From: Desulfoluna limicola
GTDB taxonomy: Bacteria; Desulfobacterota; Desulfobacteria; Desulfobacterales; Desulfolunaceae
Direction: 5' to 3'
Assembly: GCF_021654575.1 (NCBI RefSeq)
Contig: NZ_AP024488.1
Coordinates: forward strand, 2,170,001-2,234,000
DNA length: 64,000 bases
The translations under genes and the position numbers were made by a program. Numbering within the stretch: the first letter of the stretch is position 1; every line of letters starts with the position of its first letter. Below, one piece after another: positions 28,625 through 37,738 of this stretch. The notes beneath the pieces were generated by a model. That model had not been told where the DNA came from, did not search any database, and was given only the letters and a program-made list of their open reading frames with translations.

Positions 28625-28715
28625 GTAAGATTTTCGACTTTATTAACGGCTCCGATGTCTGTCTCGGCAGGATGGAACCTCGTTGCATCAACTACTTTCA
28701 GAGCACCATCTTCGC

Positions 28716-29345
28716 TTAAAGATGGTTTTTCCGAAAACAGAGCGTCATGGCTTCGGGAAGTGGCACGGCGTCACCTTGTGGCCAGGGTCGTAAGCGCAGC
28801 AACTCATCTCGAACCACCCCGAGAACATAATTTCGGTACGGGGTGTTGTCGATGTCTGCATCAGAATCCCTTGCATCGAAGGCTGCTTGGCACTGCCCTC
28901 GATCAATCGAGTGCCATGCCCTGCAAACCAGAGGTCTTGCCGGGTACACCCGACACACGCTCTCATGCAGAAAAACACAGGGAGTCTGGTCCCACACGGA
29001 GACACGCTCTTCCAGGGAACACCCGTGGGTGAGCTCCATATTACCGGAAATCCGGGTCAGGATATCTTCACGAACTGCTGTGGTGAGGTTTTCTGCAATC
29101 CAGGCCTCAAGAAGTTCAGCTTCGGGCTGCGAGATCGGGACTTGTGCATGACAGCAAAGGCTGCACCCTTTCTCACAGGCAGCGGCCCCTTCGAGGCCCT
29201 GGTTAAGCTCAACTTTTTGAACCATGTATTCGCCCATCTCGCACGCCGCAACGGCAAGTCGGCAGCCTGTCTCCTCTGAAGGACATTCGCCAGCGACATG
29301 GGACAACATATCACGGACGGCATCCACCCATGCATCCTCAGCCAT
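28716..29345 (-). CDS. YkgJ-like cysteine-cluster protein
   Basis: It has 209 residues. A cysteine cluster CEKGCSLCC, followed about 85 residues later by CVFLHESVCRVYPARPLVCR, is the CxxxCxxCC...C...C pattern of the YkgJ/zinc- or iron-cluster family, which probably binds a metal or Fe-S centre. The N-terminal part is helical. The ribosome site is weak (AGG about 8 bases before the ATG). Biochemical function of the family is not established. It has its own terminator. Confidence 0.85.
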   Translation of the reverse strand: MAEDAWVDAVRDMLSHVAGECPSEETGCRLAVAACEMGEYMVQKVELNQGLEGAAACEKGCSLCCHAQVPISQPEAELLEAWIAENLTTAVREDILTRISGNMELTHGCSLEERVSVWDQTPCVFLHESVCRVYPARPLVCRAWHSIDRGQCQAAFDARDSDADIDNTPYRNYVLGVVRDELLRLRPWPQGDAVPLPEAMTLCFRKNHL

Positions 29346-29768
29346 GTTAGAAACCTGATATAAAGGTTAACCTGGCCGAAAGGGTGCAACACCATGTTGG
29401 TCCGTCTTGAGAGGGGCTTTATAAAACGGCGGGAACGTGGAGAAATGAGGTCGTCTTGATAAAGGACATCTCTAAAAGAAGTCAGGTACGGATCGCAGCA
29501 TCGTTTATTTGCGCCGGGATGTCAACACCCTATTTTTTTTATTTGCAAAACCCCCTCAATCCGGGCAACCGGGCACACAACCAGGGCCCCACCTGACCAA
29601 CGGATTCATTTTCCGGTAGATTCAGGATGTTATTTGTGATAGCTATTGTGACATTTGACAGAATCACCCGGCAACCGGGCGCATTCTGGCCGTCAACACC
29701 CACGCCCCACACTGTTACCGGCCCGATGCTCATTCCCTGCTTGCCACGTTTTTAAGGAGTAAGGTTGC
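29346..29768. other. Intergenic region before the small lipoprotein gene
   Basis: About 420 bases between divergent genes, partly A+T-rich near 29520-29545 (CACCCTATTTTTTTTATTTGC). No gene or clear promoter pair was recognised. The AAGGAGTAAGG ribosome site of the lipoprotein closes it. Confidence 0.45.
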
Positions 29769-30242
29769 ATGAGTCTTAAGAGAGTGTCGCTCTGGATGGT
29801 AATTACACTAACTGTTTTCATCGCTTCCTGCGGTGGTCACGCCATGAAATCCGGACCCGCTCCCTTCTCACGTAATATGGGTCCCGACCACCTTTCTCAG
29901 GTGGACACAACCCAGGCCCGGGAACAGATGCCCGAGCGAATTTACGAAAAAGAGGGATGGAAACTGGTTGTCTACATCACCAACAAGGGAACCCGAAGCC
30001 AGGGAATCCACGGTGATCTTTTTTATAACGACAAACAAGTAGACGGAAAAAGAGGGCAGATCATAGCAACCCCCCTTGGAGAGGTCCATTACCACGGATC
30101 CGAAATGGAGAGGGCGCATCTCTGGGACACCACCGGGTGGACTATTTCCGGGAAATCAGGCTTCTTCAACCTCCCTACCCCGCCGTCCGAGCCCGAAGGG
30201 AAAAGCAAATCACCCCACCCCGTTGAGTACGGCATTGGGTAA
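29769..30242 (+). CDS. Small lipoprotein, unknown function
   Basis: It has 157 residues. The signal peptide ends in FIASC, so C21 is the likely lipidated residue. Residues 55-125 form a beta-rich region (WKLVVYITNKGTRSQGIHGDLFYNDKQV; IIATPLGEVHYHGSEMERAH). The C-terminus is proline-rich (PTPPSEPEGKSKSPHP). The strong ribosome site AAGGAG supports the start. It faces the MltC-like gene across a shared terminator. No family is recognised; envelope location is the only safe statement. Confidence 0.75.
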   Translation: MSLKRVSLWMVITLTVFIASCGGHAMKSGPAPFSRNMGPDHLSQVDTTQAREQMPERIYEKEGWKLVVYITNKGTRSQGIHGDLFYNDKQVDGKRGQIIATPLGEVHYHGSEMERAHLWDTTGWTISGKSGFFNLPTPPSEPEGKSKSPHPVEYGIG

Positions 30243-30292
30243 AAGCGCCCCAACACTCTGACGGGGTTGACCGTTTTTCTGCAAAAAATATC

Positions 30293-30326
30293 AAAGGCCG
30301 CCATGACACATGTCATGGCGGCCTTT
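30293..30326. terminator. Bidirectional terminator between the lipoprotein and the MltC-like gene
   Basis: AAAGGCCGCCATGACA (30293-30308) pairs perfectly with 30311-30326, leaving a two-base loop. It serves both convergent transcripts. Confidence 0.9.
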
Positions 30327-30376
30327 CTGGTTGCAAACTCCGGATCAATACAGCCCTGCTTGCGGTTCGTTTACCC

Positions 30377-31624
30377 TCAGACGGCTTGATACTTATTCAT
30401 CCGCCTCGAAACGCGCTCCAGATAATCCCGGGTCTCCTTGTGAGGCAGCTTCCGGCGCAGAACCTTGTAGACCTTTTCGGGCGACATGGAGTTGATCTTC
30501 TTCGCCGCCTTTGAGATGTTTGTGGTGCCGGTAAATGCCCGGGCCACATTCCCCGCCCCGGTATTGTATGCGGCAATCACGCAGTAGAGACGGCTCTCAG
30601 GGTGCTTGATGGATGCAAGGTAACGGTCGTTCAAAATATGGAGGTAGGCCACTCCCATGGAGATGTTGTTCTTTCCGTTGTAAAGATACGACGGGGAAAG
30701 AACCACATCTTTCCCCAGAACCACCTTGGATGCATCCCGACCGGCGCTTTTCGGCACAATCTGCATAAGCCCGTAGGCAGGCACATAAGACCTTGCCATG
30801 GGATTGAACGCGCTTTCCGTCTCCATGACAGCAAAAACCAACGCCGGGTCCACCCCGCGCTTTCCTGCCTGGGCTTTCACGTCCGGGAGGTAGGCTTTCG
30901 CCTTAACGGCCGTTCCCGTTTTCGGAATCTTGACCTCCAGGGTCACCACATCGGAACCTGCCACCTTGGGAGCGTCCTTCTTGACGGTGGTTGCCTTTGC
31001 CTGTAAAACGGCCAACGCGGCTTCGATCTCTTTGGCGTTTGGAAGGGGCTTTCCGGTCACCATATCCGCAACAACGGGCTTTCTCTCTATTCTTGCCGTC
31101 TTCAGGTGTGAGGGCGCCACCTTTTCCTGCAGCTGCTTCTCCACCCCCTGGTTAAACTGGTCGGCCTTGTACGCCCCTTGGATGTCCTGATTGACCAACT
31201 CCGTCAGGTACCCCCCGAGAGCCCGGCCCGGATCTTTCTCTGTCTTGGGTACCACGGCACTGATCTTGATGGTCCCCTTCCCATAATCCACAACCTTTTT
31301 CACCTTGTAATCCGGGGAGTAGGCCACATACGTCTTTTTTGTCGAGACCTCCAGCGTATCCCAAACCCCAAGGATGTCCTCCCGGTACTTCTGAAACTCC
31401 TCGTTGATGATGGCTTTGTAAGCCCCAAATTCTTTATCAACCTGATCTTTATACGCGTCGAAGTCGGCATCACTATTTTTAAACGTATCAAACTCTTTCT
31501 GCATATCCGCGTAATCGTCCGACCACGCCGGAGATGCCGATGCCAAAACACCCGCAAGACAGATCAGCCCGGCTGCGTACCCCAGGCTTTCCTTGATCCA
31601 TGTGCTTAGTTTGAAACCACCCAT
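30377..31624 (-). CDS. MltC-like membrane-bound lytic transglycosylase
   Basis: Cleaves the glycan strands of peptidoglycan in the periplasm. It has 415 residues. The signal peptide is about 1-35 (AGVLASASPAWSDD). The N-terminal domain (about 45-180, DAYKDQVDKEFGAYKAIINEEFQKY and VAYSPDYKVKKVVDYGKGTI) resembles the DUF3393 domain found in MltC. The SLT catalytic domain has E270 in METESAFNP, GLMQ at 285-288 and AAYNTGAGNVARAF. No lipobox is seen, unlike E. coli MltC, so it may be soluble or held by partners. Its start overlaps the end of the LPP20-like gene by 19 bases; GGAGGAA precedes the ATG. It is the last gene of the cluster. Confidence 0.9.
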   Translation of the reverse strand: MGGFKLSTWIKESLGYAAGLICLAGVLASASPAWSDDYADMQKEFDTFKNSDADFDAYKDQVDKEFGAYKAIINEEFQKYREDILGVWDTLEVSTKKTYVAYSPDYKVKKVVDYGKGTIKISAVVPKTEKDPGRALGGYLTELVNQDIQGAYKADQFNQGVEKQLQEKVAPSHLKTARIERKPVVADMVTGKPLPNAKEIEAALAVLQAKATTVKKDAPKVAGSDVVTLEVKIPKTGTAVKAKAYLPDVKAQAGKRGVDPALVFAVMETESAFNPMARSYVPAYGLMQIVPKSAGRDASKVVLGKDVVLSPSYLYNGKNNISMGVAYLHILNDRYLASIKHPESRLYCVIAAYNTGAGNVARAFTGTTNISKAAKKINSMSPEKVYKVLRRKLPHKETRDYLERVSRRMNKYQAV

Positions 31625-31998
31625 ACGAAAAGTTCCTCCGTTACTGGGTCCACCCAGGATGCCTTGACAACGGCGGTCACTTTCTGGTTGTCGACAGTCT
31701 GGAAGCTCCAGCTTTCAAGACTGGTTGTTGTTCCGGCCTGCGTACCGACGGTACCCACCAGCGCCACATTGCTGATGGTCATTCCCTTCTGCATGGCAAT
31801 CTCATCAAGCCCACGCCGAATGGCAACCATCCTCTGGGCACTGAATCCATTGATATGACGTCGGCAGTTACCAACCCCGGACACTTTCCCCGATTCCGAC
31901 GGATTCATCACCCAGGAGGGGGCTTTGACCGGGTTCGCACTGCTGCACCCAAAGAGCGCAAGCATACAGACAATCGTGACTACGTAAAGAACTCTCAC
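31606..31998 (-). CDS. LPP20-like lipoprotein B
   Basis: It has 130 residues from a GTG at 31998 chosen because GGAGGAAGAG lies 7 bases upstream. A longer frame is open to 32097, but its first part is not signal-like. The lipobox LALFGC gives C18 as the lipidated residue. APSWVMNPSESGKVSGVGNC resembles the LPP20 domain start (a PxWV motif followed by a GxG turn). The remainder (LDEIAMQKGMTISNVALVGT) fits the family. The stop lies inside the next gene, so the MltC-like protein is translationally coupled. Probable outer-membrane or periplasmic lipoprotein; function unknown. Confidence 0.75.
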   Translation of the reverse strand: MRVLYVVTIVCMLALFGCSSANPVKAPSWVMNPSESGKVSGVGNCRRHINGFSAQRMVAIRRGLDEIAMQKGMTISNVALVGTVGTQAGTTTSLESWSFQTVDNQKVTAVVKASWVDPVTEELFVWVVSN

Positions 31999-32168
31999 AC
32001 CTCTTCCTCCCAATGGTGATGTTGTTCTGCCCCTTGCCCGCTGCGTAGCAGGAGGGACGCAATAGACCCAACTAAAAAACAACATCGTGAAACACAAACA
32101 CCGCGAGTGTGATCATCCATCACATACGCGGTAAAACAAGTCAGGACCGGACGGGCCTGGAGTCAAAG

Positions 32169-32196
32169 CAGGGGGCGGCGGCAACGCCGCCCCCTG
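32169..32196 (-). terminator. GC-rich hairpin between the two LPP20-like genes
   Basis: CAGGGGGCGGCG (32169-32180) and its complement at 32185-32196 form a perfect 12-base-pair stem with a GCAA loop. The T-tract on the minus strand is weak (CTTTG), so readthrough is likely. Confidence 0.65.
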
Positions 32197-32219
32197 TTTC
32201 ATTCCATAAAAAGATTGGG

Positions 32220-32786
32220 TTACATTCCGCCAAACTCTTTTTCAATCTCTTTATCCAGCTCTTCCTGGGCCTTTTTGGCCTGGAATTTCTGCCAGAGAGC
32301 CTGGTCATTCTTGTAGCTTGTAACCGCAGCTTTCTTCATCTGCTCGGCCAGACCGGCAACCACCTCGGGCTGAAGGGCCACAAGCACATAAATTTCTTCG
32401 TTGGCCTTATCAAGGTGCACATTTTTGATCTGACTTCCGGAAAGGTCCACCTTGGCCACCTGCTTGGAGACGTTGGTAAAAACCTTATCAACGGTGGTGT
32501 CGTCGCCTACGCCGGTTGTCTCGGTGAAGTTCTTGATCATGTTCTTCACTTTAACGTTGATGGTACGTGCAATTTCATCACGGGCGTTGGACGTTGCTTC
32601 AAGTTTGGCAAAGCTCATACCGGCAGGGCCGATCTTTGCAGACCCCACTGCGCTGATACCGCCTTCAGGGGGCATCAGGACCCAGGACGGCAGATCACTG
32701 GGCTTCAAGGTTTCGCCGCTCTTGCAGCCTGTCAGTACAAATGCGCAACACACAACCAGCATTACCGCTGTCAATACTCGTTTCAT
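32220..32786 (-). CDS. LPP20-like lipoprotein A
   Basis: It has 188 residues from the ATG at 32786, with AAGGAG 9 bases upstream. The lipobox VLTGC gives C21. The LPP20-type domain spans about 30-160: LPSWVLMPPEGGISAVGSA, then LEATSNARDEIARTINVKVKN and NVHLDKANEEIYVLVAL. The C-terminus is a charged helix (AKKAQEELDKEIEKEFGG). It shares the PSWV...PxxGGxSAVG pattern with lipoprotein B, so the two are likely related. The nearest family is LPP20 of Helicobacter; biochemical role unknown. It lies between the transglutaminase-like gene and the hairpin. Confidence 0.8.
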   Translation of the reverse strand: MKRVLTAVMLVVCCAFVLTGCKSGETLKPSDLPSWVLMPPEGGISAVGSAKIGPAGMSFAKLEATSNARDEIARTINVKVKNMIKNFTETTGVGDDTTVDKVFTNVSKQVAKVDLSGSQIKNVHLDKANEEIYVLVALQPEVVAGLAEQMKKAAVTSYKNDQALWQKFQAKKAQEELDKEIEKEFGGM

Positions 32787-32921
32787 CGTTTCATTCTCCT
32801 TTGTATGATTGATATACGTCACGTTCGTGATGGCGTTTGGGATCTTTTTTCATTCAAGCCCATCGCGTTGTAACGGCAACCAAATCCCCCCGTTGGGTAC
32901 AAGCTGTAACACACCATTTGG

Positions 32922-34493
32922 TTACTGCCAGTTCCTGATTTTTACCACATTGGGATTTCGTCGTTTGTATTTCGGCATCGCCATACCGGCCGATGCATTG
33001 ATATACGTCGGGTCACAAACAATGTACTTTCGAGAGTTCATAACCACGTAATCTCCGGGAATATTATCACTGAAGCGAACGGCCGTTGCCACATGCCCGG
33101 GGTAATTGAGCCCCACCACATCCAGCTTAAGAATCCCCCGCACCAGGTAGGCGAAAAGAAACGATCGGTCCTCGCAGTCGGAATACGGGTACCAGAGAGT
33201 CTCTTCAGGAAGCATGTACTTCTCCCGACCAAGGTGAGCATCATCTGTTTTGTAGGCAAAGGCTTTCTGAGAAAATCCCAGAAGGTAGTCCACCGCCTCT
33301 TTTTCACTTTTTCCCTCAAGGGTGTCCTTCAAGCCCCTGACCATCGTGTATTTCAACTCTTCCGAGGCCATCGCATCAAAATATATCTTGATATTGGTCT
33401 GGGGATAATACCGGTAATAATCCACCAGCGCCTTGTTGTAGGAGACCTTGAGTGACTGCGGCTCGCCACCGAAATCGAAGGTCAGCTCCTTGTGTAGGAT
33501 GTCAGATTTCAGGACCGGGACCTTGAGAATCCGATAATCCATAAGCCGCTCGGAACGGGGATACTTCCCCTTGTATGTATAAATCCGTCCCAGCTTCTCC
33601 CTGCTCCCGTCAAATGTCATGGCATAATAACGCGTCCCCTGAAGGGTCAGGTAGGAGACAGCGTAGAGACGGTTTCGCGAGGGCAACAGAAGGTACACCC
33701 GATCATCGGAATACCCCACCCGGGCATCAAACCCGCTTTTTACAGACATAAACCAGGTAAACAGGTTGGCCAGATCACGGTCCCCGCCATGGACAGCCAT
33801 GCCGCAGGTAAACAAAAGGTTGTGGTACCCCCAGTCATTGATCTCAAGGCGGTCCCGGAGAGCCTGAACCTGGGAAAGAAAGCCCTCGTATTGAGAGGAC
33901 TGACTCATCGTCTCCCAGTATGAAGCAATGGCTGGCTTTAACGGGGGAGCCAGTGAGGCCTGGGGAAAAGCGAACTCCCCCTGAAACAGATAATTGTCGC
34001 CGAAAAACGCGATTGAGAGCCCCACAGGCACCTGCACCTCTTCATAAGGTGAGGGCTCGGGCAAAACAGGGAGAGCCTCGGGCTGAGGCGTCGGCACCTC
34101 AGCAACCGGTGGCGCAGCCGGGGTGGGCTCAACAACGACCTCGGGTTCCGGGGGAAGCGTGGGAGGCAAGACCGGAAGCACTATTTCCCCCACAGGGGTC
34201 ACAGGTTCTGGTTTCGTCACCTCATCCTCGGCCTTCTCTGGCTCCGGAGGCTTCGCTACGGGAATAGACCTGGGCTTGGGAACACTGTCCCTCACAAACC
34301 CCTTGGAAGCCTCAAACTCGGCCCACTGGGCCTTGAGAAAATTGACGAATTCCGCATCCCGCTCATCACGATACTGCGTAAAGGCCCCCATTTCACTTCG
34401 GGCGAAATCTTCAAACTCATCGGCAGAGACAGGCATCGCAAGGAGCAACGCCGCCATGGCGAGGCAGCCGGTACGTATAAACTGTGTAAACAT
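32922..34493 (-). CDS. Secreted transglutaminase-like protein
   Basis: It has 523 residues. The signal peptide is about 1-24. Residues 25-65 (DEFEDFARSEMGAFTQYRDE) echo the N-terminal helical motif of the MltC-like protein. Residues 70-150 are rich in proline and acidic residues (a flexible linker). The C-terminal domain holds a plausible triad: C440 in YSDCEDRSF, H467 in YPGHVATAV and D494 in VCDPTY, the transglutaminase-like/papain-like arrangement. Proteins of this kind can be peptidases, transglutaminases or peptidoglycan-acting enzymes. Lying upstream of two lipoproteins and a lytic transglycosylase suggests a peptidoglycan or cell-surface role. The substrate is unknown. Confidence 0.8.
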   Translation of the reverse strand: MFTQFIRTGCLAMAALLLAMPVSADEFEDFARSEMGAFTQYRDERDAEFVNFLKAQWAEFEASKGFVRDSVPKPRSIPVAKPPEPEKAEDEVTKPEPVTPVGEIVLPVLPPTLPPEPEVVVEPTPAAPPVAEVPTPQPEALPVLPEPSPYEEVQVPVGLSIAFFGDNYLFQGEFAFPQASLAPPLKPAIASYWETMSQSSQYEGFLSQVQALRDRLEINDWGYHNLLFTCGMAVHGGDRDLANLFTWFMSVKSGFDARVGYSDDRVYLLLPSRNRLYAVSYLTLQGTRYYAMTFDGSREKLGRIYTYKGKYPRSERLMDYRILKVPVLKSDILHKELTFDFGGEPQSLKVSYNKALVDYYRYYPQTNIKIYFDAMASEELKYTMVRGLKDTLEGKSEKEAVDYLLGFSQKAFAYKTDDAHLGREKYMLPEETLWYPYSDCEDRSFLFAYLVRGILKLDVVGLNYPGHVATAVRFSDNIPGDYVVMNSRKYIVCDPTYINASAGMAMPKYKRRNPNVVKIRNWQ

Positions 34494-34901
34494 GATTTAC
34501 GATTCTCCGTATGGACGGTGGCAGGATCCAAGATCTTCTTCAATTAGATACAGGAACCCACCCCTGTTTTCAATGCCCTTTCGCGCCGTAAACAAGACCA
34601 TTCAGTGAAAATACAGCTCGTTTGGCATCATTCTTGTTCGTTGCTCGCGCATCAATGACACGTAATCATTTATTACCACAGGCGGGACGTCATGCATTGT
34701 GAAAAGGATCACAGCAAAAAACATCATTCCCTGTTTTTTTAGCCGCCCCCCATCCCGTTGGCCGGGGCTCGTCACGGCGGAAAGGGGCTCTAAAAAAGGC
34801 GACGATCCAGATCATCTGTTTATTTGTTTGCTGTGAGTCCTCGGCGACGTATGCGCCGACATGAATTGCTCTACGGTTTAAGAAACCTGTCAAAAATTGC
34901 A
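34494..34901. other. Intergenic region downstream of the lipid A acyltransferase
   Basis: About 400 bases separate two same-strand genes. No gene is convincing. A small TCGGCG...CGCCGA hairpin lies near 34842-34860. The promoter for the transglutaminase-like gene should lie near 34494-34600 but no clear boxes were identified. Confidence 0.4.
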
Positions 34902-35813
34902 TCACACCGCTTTGGGGGGCTGCTTTTTCCAGCGTGAATGCATCCAGATCCAGTGCGTTGGGTACCGCCGAATCATGGATTCATACACATCTGAACATCG
35001 CTGGGTATTCACCAGCGCATCGACTTGCGGTTCTTCGGTTCTCTGAAGGGAGAGGGGGGCCTGACATTCGATGGTATACGTGTAATCATCATTGAGACGA
35101 ATAAACACAGGAACAATGGGGGCATCGCACTGAACCGCCAGCATGGCGGGAATCACTGCCGTGTGAGCGGGCTTTCCAAAAAAGTCCACAAAGACGCCCT
35201 TCACCTTGGTGTCCAGATCAAATAGCATACCGTAGACGCAGCCCTCTTTCAAGCCGTTAACGATCGCCTGAAGAGCATTTCCACGTGCGGTATTCGAGTA
35301 TCCGGCCTTGTTGCGGTACCCCACGATTATCTTATCGAGGCGCGGATCGTAGGATCGCTTGGCAATGACCCGCAAGGGAATCCCCTTTTCCACCAGCCAG
35401 GTCCCCATGAGTTCCCAGTTGCTGAAGTGGCCGGTCTGAAGAAACACGCCATTCCCCTTGGCTACCGCATCGGTAAGATGATGAAAGTTCTCCACCGTCA
35501 CGATGCGATCCAACCCCTGGCGCACCAGATTGGGAAGCCTCACGGCATCGGCCACGCAGACGGCCAGGTTATCAAAAACGCCCTTGGACAGTGTTTTTAT
35601 CTCTTCTTTTGACAGTTCGTCTCCAAAGGCCCACGTCAAATGACGCACGCTCTTTTTGCGCTCATGAATCGCAAGGTGCCAGGCGAGCCGCCCCACCCCC
35701 CGCATCAACAGGATGGAAGCGCGCCGGTTTAGAGCCCGAAGCAATGAGATTAGAGAAAGAATGGCATAATAGATGATATCGTTTTTAATCTTTTTCCTGA
35801 AACGTTTGCTCAT
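34902..35813 (-). CDS. lpxL: Lipid A biosynthesis acyltransferase (LpxL/HtrB family)
   Basis: Adds a secondary acyl chain to lipid A at the inner membrane. It has 303 residues. A hydrophobic N-terminal segment (about 12-45) anchors it. The family motif HFSNWE (H129 to E134) carries the catalytic His and acidic residue. DLDTKVKGVFVDFFGKPA and the end HWIWMHSRWKK are characteristic. The choice between LpxL and LpxM types cannot be made here. The neighbour upstream encodes a zinc-ribbon membrane protein. The gene supports the Gram-negative envelope inference. Confidence 0.9.
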   Translation of the reverse strand: MSKRFRKKIKNDIIYYAILSLISLLRALNRRASILLMRGVGRLAWHLAIHERKKSVRHLTWAFGDELSKEEIKTLSKGVFDNLAVCVADAVRLPNLVRQGLDRIVTVENFHHLTDAVAKGNGVFLQTGHFSNWELMGTWLVEKGIPLRVIAKRSYDPRLDKIIVGYRNKAGYSNTARGNALQAIVNGLKEGCVYGMLFDLDTKVKGVFVDFFGKPAHTAVIPAMLAVQCDAPIVPVFIRLNDDYTYTIECQAPLSLQRTEEPQVDALVNTQRCSDVYESMIRRYPTHWIWMHSRWKKQPPKAV

Positions 35814-35955
35814 AAAACAAGTCCAACCATGATACTATCGTAAAAAAACGAGGAATTAGAACCCGGGGCCGAATGACAATCAAAGGCGAAAACAGGCTCC
35901 CCCTCTCCCCCGGACATTGCAACCAAATTCGATCAGGCATACCACAGGCGCAGGA

Positions 35956-37602
35956 TCAAGGAAACTCCCTTTGTACTGCCCCTGCCACAAGGTGCTCAAA
36001 GGTGAGCTGCCTGGGCATGGCAAGGGTTCTAAAATAAAGGACCCCCGCCGTCTTCTCTCCCGGAGCGAGCTTGCCATCGAAGCCGGTCTCCATCATGTTA
36101 TTGTATTTGATGGTCTTCCCATTGCTGGTCGCCAGGGTAAAGAAGTCCGGGTTGATGTAGATCGCCTCTTCCCCTGTATTCCGGAGCCAGACGGTAATTT
36201 TCCGCTGTTTCTCATAGGAGGCTGCGCCCCGCCCTTCATCGCGGAGCGCCATTTGCAGCTTGGAGTTGCCCTTGTAAAAGAGGAGGTTTGCGCTGATCAA
36301 TTTACGGCGCAACTCTTTGTAATTTCTGTTTTTAGGATAAAACGCCACCGATTTTTCAATGAGTGCCACAGCCTGTGCACTCTCTGCAGCATCGCTTTTT
36401 TGACTCTGATAATGCCTCAGGGCTTTGTCGTAACATTGATCCGCCAGGCGTTGTTTGTAAAACGCCTGCTTGGAACGGTAAAGCTCACTGGATGGATTCA
36501 ACGCAACAAGCCGGGTAAAGAGCGTATAGTTGGTCTCAAACTTCCACGAGGGCACCGTCAGCACCCTGGCATACGTTTCCTTCTCGTCCAGATAGCGTTC
36601 CAGGGGTTCAAGTTTCGTCTTAAGAGGCCCAATATCAAATCGAGCCAGAGCAGCTCGAGCCTCTTCGAAATTCTGGTTGTTGGCAAGGGCCCGTATCTCT
36701 CGCCGAATGGCGCTGTTGTTTTGGGTAAACGCCTCAACCAGCATCGCTTCGCGCTTTACCTGGGAGCGCTGCTCCCACCCCGACATAAGAAGCCCGCCCC
36801 CTTTCCAGACAAAGGGAAGGGACACAAGCACAAGCAGGACGCCAAGGGTCACGCCATACCATTTGGGACTGACGCCCTTCAGCCAGTGCCCAAGCCTCTG
36901 AAGTCCTTTAAGCGCTCCCTGCCCTTTCCCTTCAAAATCAGCGCCCGCCCACACATCCTTTACCCATCGGACCGTGGCCTTGGCACCGGACCAGGACTCG
37001 GACTTAACCTCGTGGACATAGGGGCTGTATCCCGGCTCCGTCTCCACAAAGCACTCCCCGAGATCATCACGATGCGCATCCCTCCCGTTCTGCACAGGGG
37101 GAACCGCCGCGTCAGGCGGCATGGCCTCCAAGCCATACTTCGAAGGGTCAATGGCAATGCCGCCACTTGGCGAGCCAACGGTCAGCCCGTTTCCATTGCC
37201 ATTTCCCAGCGGGTTCTTCAGCTTACGGAAAATAACGCCACACCGGGCACATTCAATAGCCCCTTGCCCATTTCTGAACCCGCACTGCGGGCAAAGGACA
37301 TCGTTGGAGTGAAAGTCTGACGGAATCTCCTCCAATTCCAGGGACGCCTCCCACGGCCCGGCCTGGGCTTCAGCCGGCACATCATCATCAGGCACGGTCT
37401 CGGCGGGTCGCTCATCTTCAGGCCTCTCTATCCCCAACTCCCGTCGCAGCTCCCTCTGCTGCTCGTGATAGCGCTCCATCGCCTCTTCACTCCGCCGTTT
37501 CTCAATGGCGATGGACTCTTCAGCAAGGGCCATGTCCGATCCACAGGCAATGCACTCCACATCTTCCGAATCGTTTTCATATCCGCATACTGGACACTTC
37601 AT
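35956..37602 (-). CDS. Zinc-ribbon single-pass membrane protein with C-terminal beta domain
   Basis: It has 548 residues and no recognised function. It has two zinc ribbons: C3/C6 with C17/C20 and C104/C107 with C118/C121. A charged helical stretch lies between them. One membrane helix spans about 248-268 (VTLGVLLVLVSLPFVW). The following 270-430 region is helical with TPR-like character (NFEEARAALARFDIGPL; SAQAVALIEKSVAFYPKN). The C-terminal segment from about 445 (KITVWLRNTGEEAIYINPDFF; LAPGEKTAGVLYF) looks like an immunoglobulin-like DUF4352-type fold. This is the layout of cytoplasmic ribbons with an exported tail. It sits in a minus-strand run with the GNAT and hydratase genes upstream. 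Confidence 0.75.
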   Translation of the reverse strand: MKCPVCGYENDSEDVECIACGSDMALAEESIAIEKRRSEEAMERYHEQQRELRRELGIERPEDERPAETVPDDDVPAEAQAGPWEASLELEEIPSDFHSNDVLCPQCGFRNGQGAIECARCGVIFRKLKNPLGNGNGNGLTVGSPSGGIAIDPSKYGLEAMPPDAAVPPVQNGRDAHRDDLGECFVETEPGYSPYVHEVKSESWSGAKATVRWVKDVWAGADFEGKGQGALKGLQRLGHWLKGVSPKWYGVTLGVLLVLVSLPFVWKGGGLLMSGWEQRSQVKREAMLVEAFTQNNSAIRREIRALANNQNFEEARAALARFDIGPLKTKLEPLERYLDEKETYARVLTVPSWKFETNYTLFTRLVALNPSSELYRSKQAFYKQRLADQCYDKALRHYQSQKSDAAESAQAVALIEKSVAFYPKNRNYKELRRKLISANLLFYKGNSKLQMALRDEGRGAASYEKQRKITVWLRNTGEEAIYINPDFFTLATSNGKTIKYNNMMETGFDGKLAPGEKTAGVLYFRTLAMPRQLTFEHLVAGAVQREFP

Positions 37603-37738
37603 TCGCTTCCCTTGATTGGTTCATTTTCAATGAGTTTTCATCCCTTGTGTTATCCCAGCAATGAAATAATACAGACATCAGGATATTGTCAAAGCTTATC
37701 AGGCATTTGCTCATGTCAAACTTGAGAAAAAGACAACG

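Noticed and set aside
35917..37320. 467-codon plus-strand frame opposite the zinc-ribbon membrane protein
   Set aside because: Antisense shadow; the minus-strand gene has cysteine pairs, a membrane helix and a ribosome site.
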